64,000 bases of DNA from Lepus europaeus (Eukaryota; Chordata; Mammalia; Lagomorpha; Leporidae). The stretch spans positions 109,475,939 to 109,539,938 of the forward strand of contig NC_084850.1 in the NCBI RefSeq assembly GCF_033115175.1. The letters are read 5' to 3'. This document shows, one piece after another, positions 62,244 through 64,000 of this stretch. The position numbers and the translations under genes are program-made. The notes under the pieces are model-generated. The model saw only the letters and a list, made by a program, of their open reading frames with translations, searched no databases and was not told where the DNA came from. Within the stretch, counting starts at the first letter, position 1, and each line of letters opens with the position of its first letter.

Positions 62244-62273
62244 ATTGTGTGTGTGTGTGTGTGTGTGTGTGTT
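62244..62273. repeat. (TG)n microsatellite
   Basis: About 14 perfect TG units between copy 2 of the dispersed repeat and an LTR relic. Confidence 0.97.
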
Positions 62274-62274
62274 G

Positions 62275-62575
62275 TAGGTGACATAGAAACCAGGAAGCAA
62301 GGACACAGGAGCACATACCTTCACCTACCCCTAGGTGGTTTCTCCTTATAAAGCCATCATGAATGGATGGACCTCCGCCCTGGTGACTTAATCCAATCCG
62401 ATTTCTTCCCAAAGGCTCCGCCTTCAGACTCCATAATTGGATCAAGGCTCCGCCCTAATCCATCTACCATTATCATCAATCCATTAACCATTAACCGAAG
62501 ACTTAGGAGCTGCAGCCTTCGCGTGAGTTTGGAGAGCCAAACCCCGTTTGCAGCAGAACAACCTTTCGCAGCCTT
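62275..62575 (-). mobile_element. MaLR LTR relic, antisense, with internal duplication
   Basis: CCTTATAAAGCCATCATGAATGGATGGACC, GGTGACTTAATCC, CCCAAAGGCTCCGCC and CCATTAACCATTAACC follow the antisense MLT1 order. An AAGGCTCCGCC unit occurs twice (about 62413 and 62443), separated by CCATAATTGGATC. Confidence 0.6.
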
Positions 62576-63759
62576 TAAGCGCTGTGTTTGTTAGTTATTG
62601 TGCCCTCCGGTCAGCTCCCCGGCCCTGGCACTCACTCGGACTTGGGAGACGCCGAGGAAGTGGGGAGTGGGCGGAGAGGGGCGTTCTAGTGCGGGTGATC
62701 TGAGGAGTAGGGAGGAAAGTGGAGAGGGGGAAGGGAGCTATCAGGGCCTGGGGAGTGGAGGAGCCGGCTCCCCTCCCCTCAGAGTCTCCCTGTGAGCCCT
62801 CCTGTCTTGCTGTGGAGGACAGATGAGTGTAGGGGCGAGACTCTGCGCATTGTCCAACATCGCCACCCCCTCAACCCCCCGCGAGCCACGCTGGCTCCGG
62901 CACCACCTCCTTCTGGCCTATGAAAGAATTCTGTTTCTGGAAAAGCTCGCGCTGAAGGTTTACTTCTCCCTTGGTGAAAAGGGGGCTGGGGATGGATGCG
63001 TTCTGGGGTCCCTGAACTAGTGTCACCGGAGGCTAACGCAATGCCAAAACTCTATTCAAATGGACCAAAGGATCTCAGTCGCTATGAATGACTCCAACAG
63101 CCTAATGAGGGCTGTTCTCTGCATTGACTCCTCTCTGGTGTGGCTCTGTCCCGGAGCTGCTGCAGTCACACAGGCGCATGCACTGTGCACTTAGCCACCA
63201 CATCCCGGAGCATCCAAGATGCAACGCTTAGTTGCTTCAAGGTTCCCGGACAAAAAATAGTAAAGTTGAAGGCATCACTGACGGCTCTGCACTTGGTATG
63301 GGGCTCCCTGAGTAAGTTACCGCGATGGGGCCAGGGACGTGAGGCGATGACCCTTGGAATGAGCAAGCCGTCCTGTGCCCGAGGACCTCCTATGCGGGTA
63401 GACAGAATATGTGCCCCCCACCCCACACCGACCGTTGACTTTGAGCTTGGCTGTGAGACTTGGGTGTCCAATGAGGAGTAGGCAAGAGTGACGAGGCGCC
63501 AAGCCCAACCTCCGGTCTTCCGCTGACCCCTAGTGAGACAGGGATCCTTCACCCTGTGTTTGGGGCTGCTTCCTCATGCAGTGTGACAGAAATAGCTGAG
63601 GCCCACACCTAGTAATGTGGACCTCTTGAACCTGAACGCATACACATTTGTACCTCTGACATCTTACAACAAAGCTAGGTTAGGAGCGTGCTGTACTTGG
63701 AGTTACTCAACGCGCTGAAGTCTAGCTAACTCCAGAGAGTTGGCACAGGCCCTCGTTAA
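62576..63759. other. Unique non-coding sequence
   Basis: About 1.2 kb, GC-rich to 63000. No named repeat; frames at 63140-63552 have no domain. Confidence 0.4.
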
Positions 63760-64000
63760 ATTTGTCAGAGTGCCTGGGTTGGAGTCTTGGTTCTGCTTCC
63801 AATGTGCAGAACTTGCCAATGTGCATCCCAAGAGGCAACAGGTGATGGCTCAAGTGGTTAGATCCTGGTCACCCATGTGGGAGACCCAGATTGAGTTCTA
63901 GGCTCCTGGATTGGGTCTAGCCCAGCCCTGGCTGTCACAGACGTTTGGGGAGTGAAGCAACAGATGGAAGATCTTATCTCTTTATCCCTCTCTCTTTCAA
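63760..64000 (+). mobile_element. CSINE, sense, old, cut by the window edge
   Basis: GTTGGAGTCTTGGTTCTGCTTCC, CACCCATGTGGGAGACCCAGATTGAGTTC, CAGCCCTGGCTGTCACAGACG and GTGAAGCAACAGATGGAAGATC identify a diverged CSINE body. The tail lies beyond the window. Confidence 0.9.

Overview
This window is nuclear DNA of a lagomorph, most likely the European rabbit. The main evidence is about 35 copies of the tRNA-derived lagomorph C-repeat (CSINE). Sense copies begin GGCCGGCGC..., carry a tRNA-like B box (GGTTCGAGTCC), then a CT-rich tract, and end in CTTTCAAATAAATAAATC or GTC(A)n. Many have clean target-site duplications (TSDs). There are also pan-mammalian relics: MIR, L2, old L1, MER5-type hAT elements and MaLR/MLT1-type LTRs. 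Family names come from remembered consensus sequences, so subfamily names and repeat edges are approximate.

I found no protein-coding exon I can defend. Most long open frames are repeats read through, or chance frames in GC-rich DNA. The one gene-derived sequence I recognise is a decayed processed copy of the ribosomal protein gene RPL12 at 29.70-30.17 kb, minus strand. The window is therefore intergenic or intronic.

Layout. 0-9 kb: mostly unique, with MIR, L2, an antisense hAT relic, MLT1-type LTRs and a near-perfect 75-bp inverted repeat (6.69 and 7.50 kb). 9-12 kb: three CSINEs, then a very CpG-rich antisense MaLR LTR carrying NRF1 and YY1 consensus motifs. 12-25 kb: unique DNA, two LTR relics and a CSINE cluster at 22.7-25.2 kb. 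25-28 kb: an antisense L1 fragment split by two CSINEs and an LTR. 28-33 kb: LTR relic, RPL12 pseudogene, L2 and CSINEs. 33.7-34.6 kb: a non-repetitive CpG-rich segment interrupted by a (GA)n tract. 35-37 kb: an AT-rich segment resembling a conserved non-coding element. 38-44 kb: a second antisense L1 split by three CSINEs, and more CSINEs. 44-64 kb: largely unique, with simple repeats, an LTR, L2 and MIR, AT-rich candidate regulatory blocks at 47.4, 59.6 and 61.0 kb, and an unclassified dispersed repeat present at 50.5 and 62.1 kb in rearranged order.

The most notable unexplained structures are the 75-bp inverted repeat, the rearranged repeat pair, the promoter-like CpG-rich LTR, the CpG-rich segment at 34 kb, and an unassigned proline-rich minus-strand reading at 39.0-39.5 kb. 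No operon, CRISPR array, or rRNA or tRNA gene is present.
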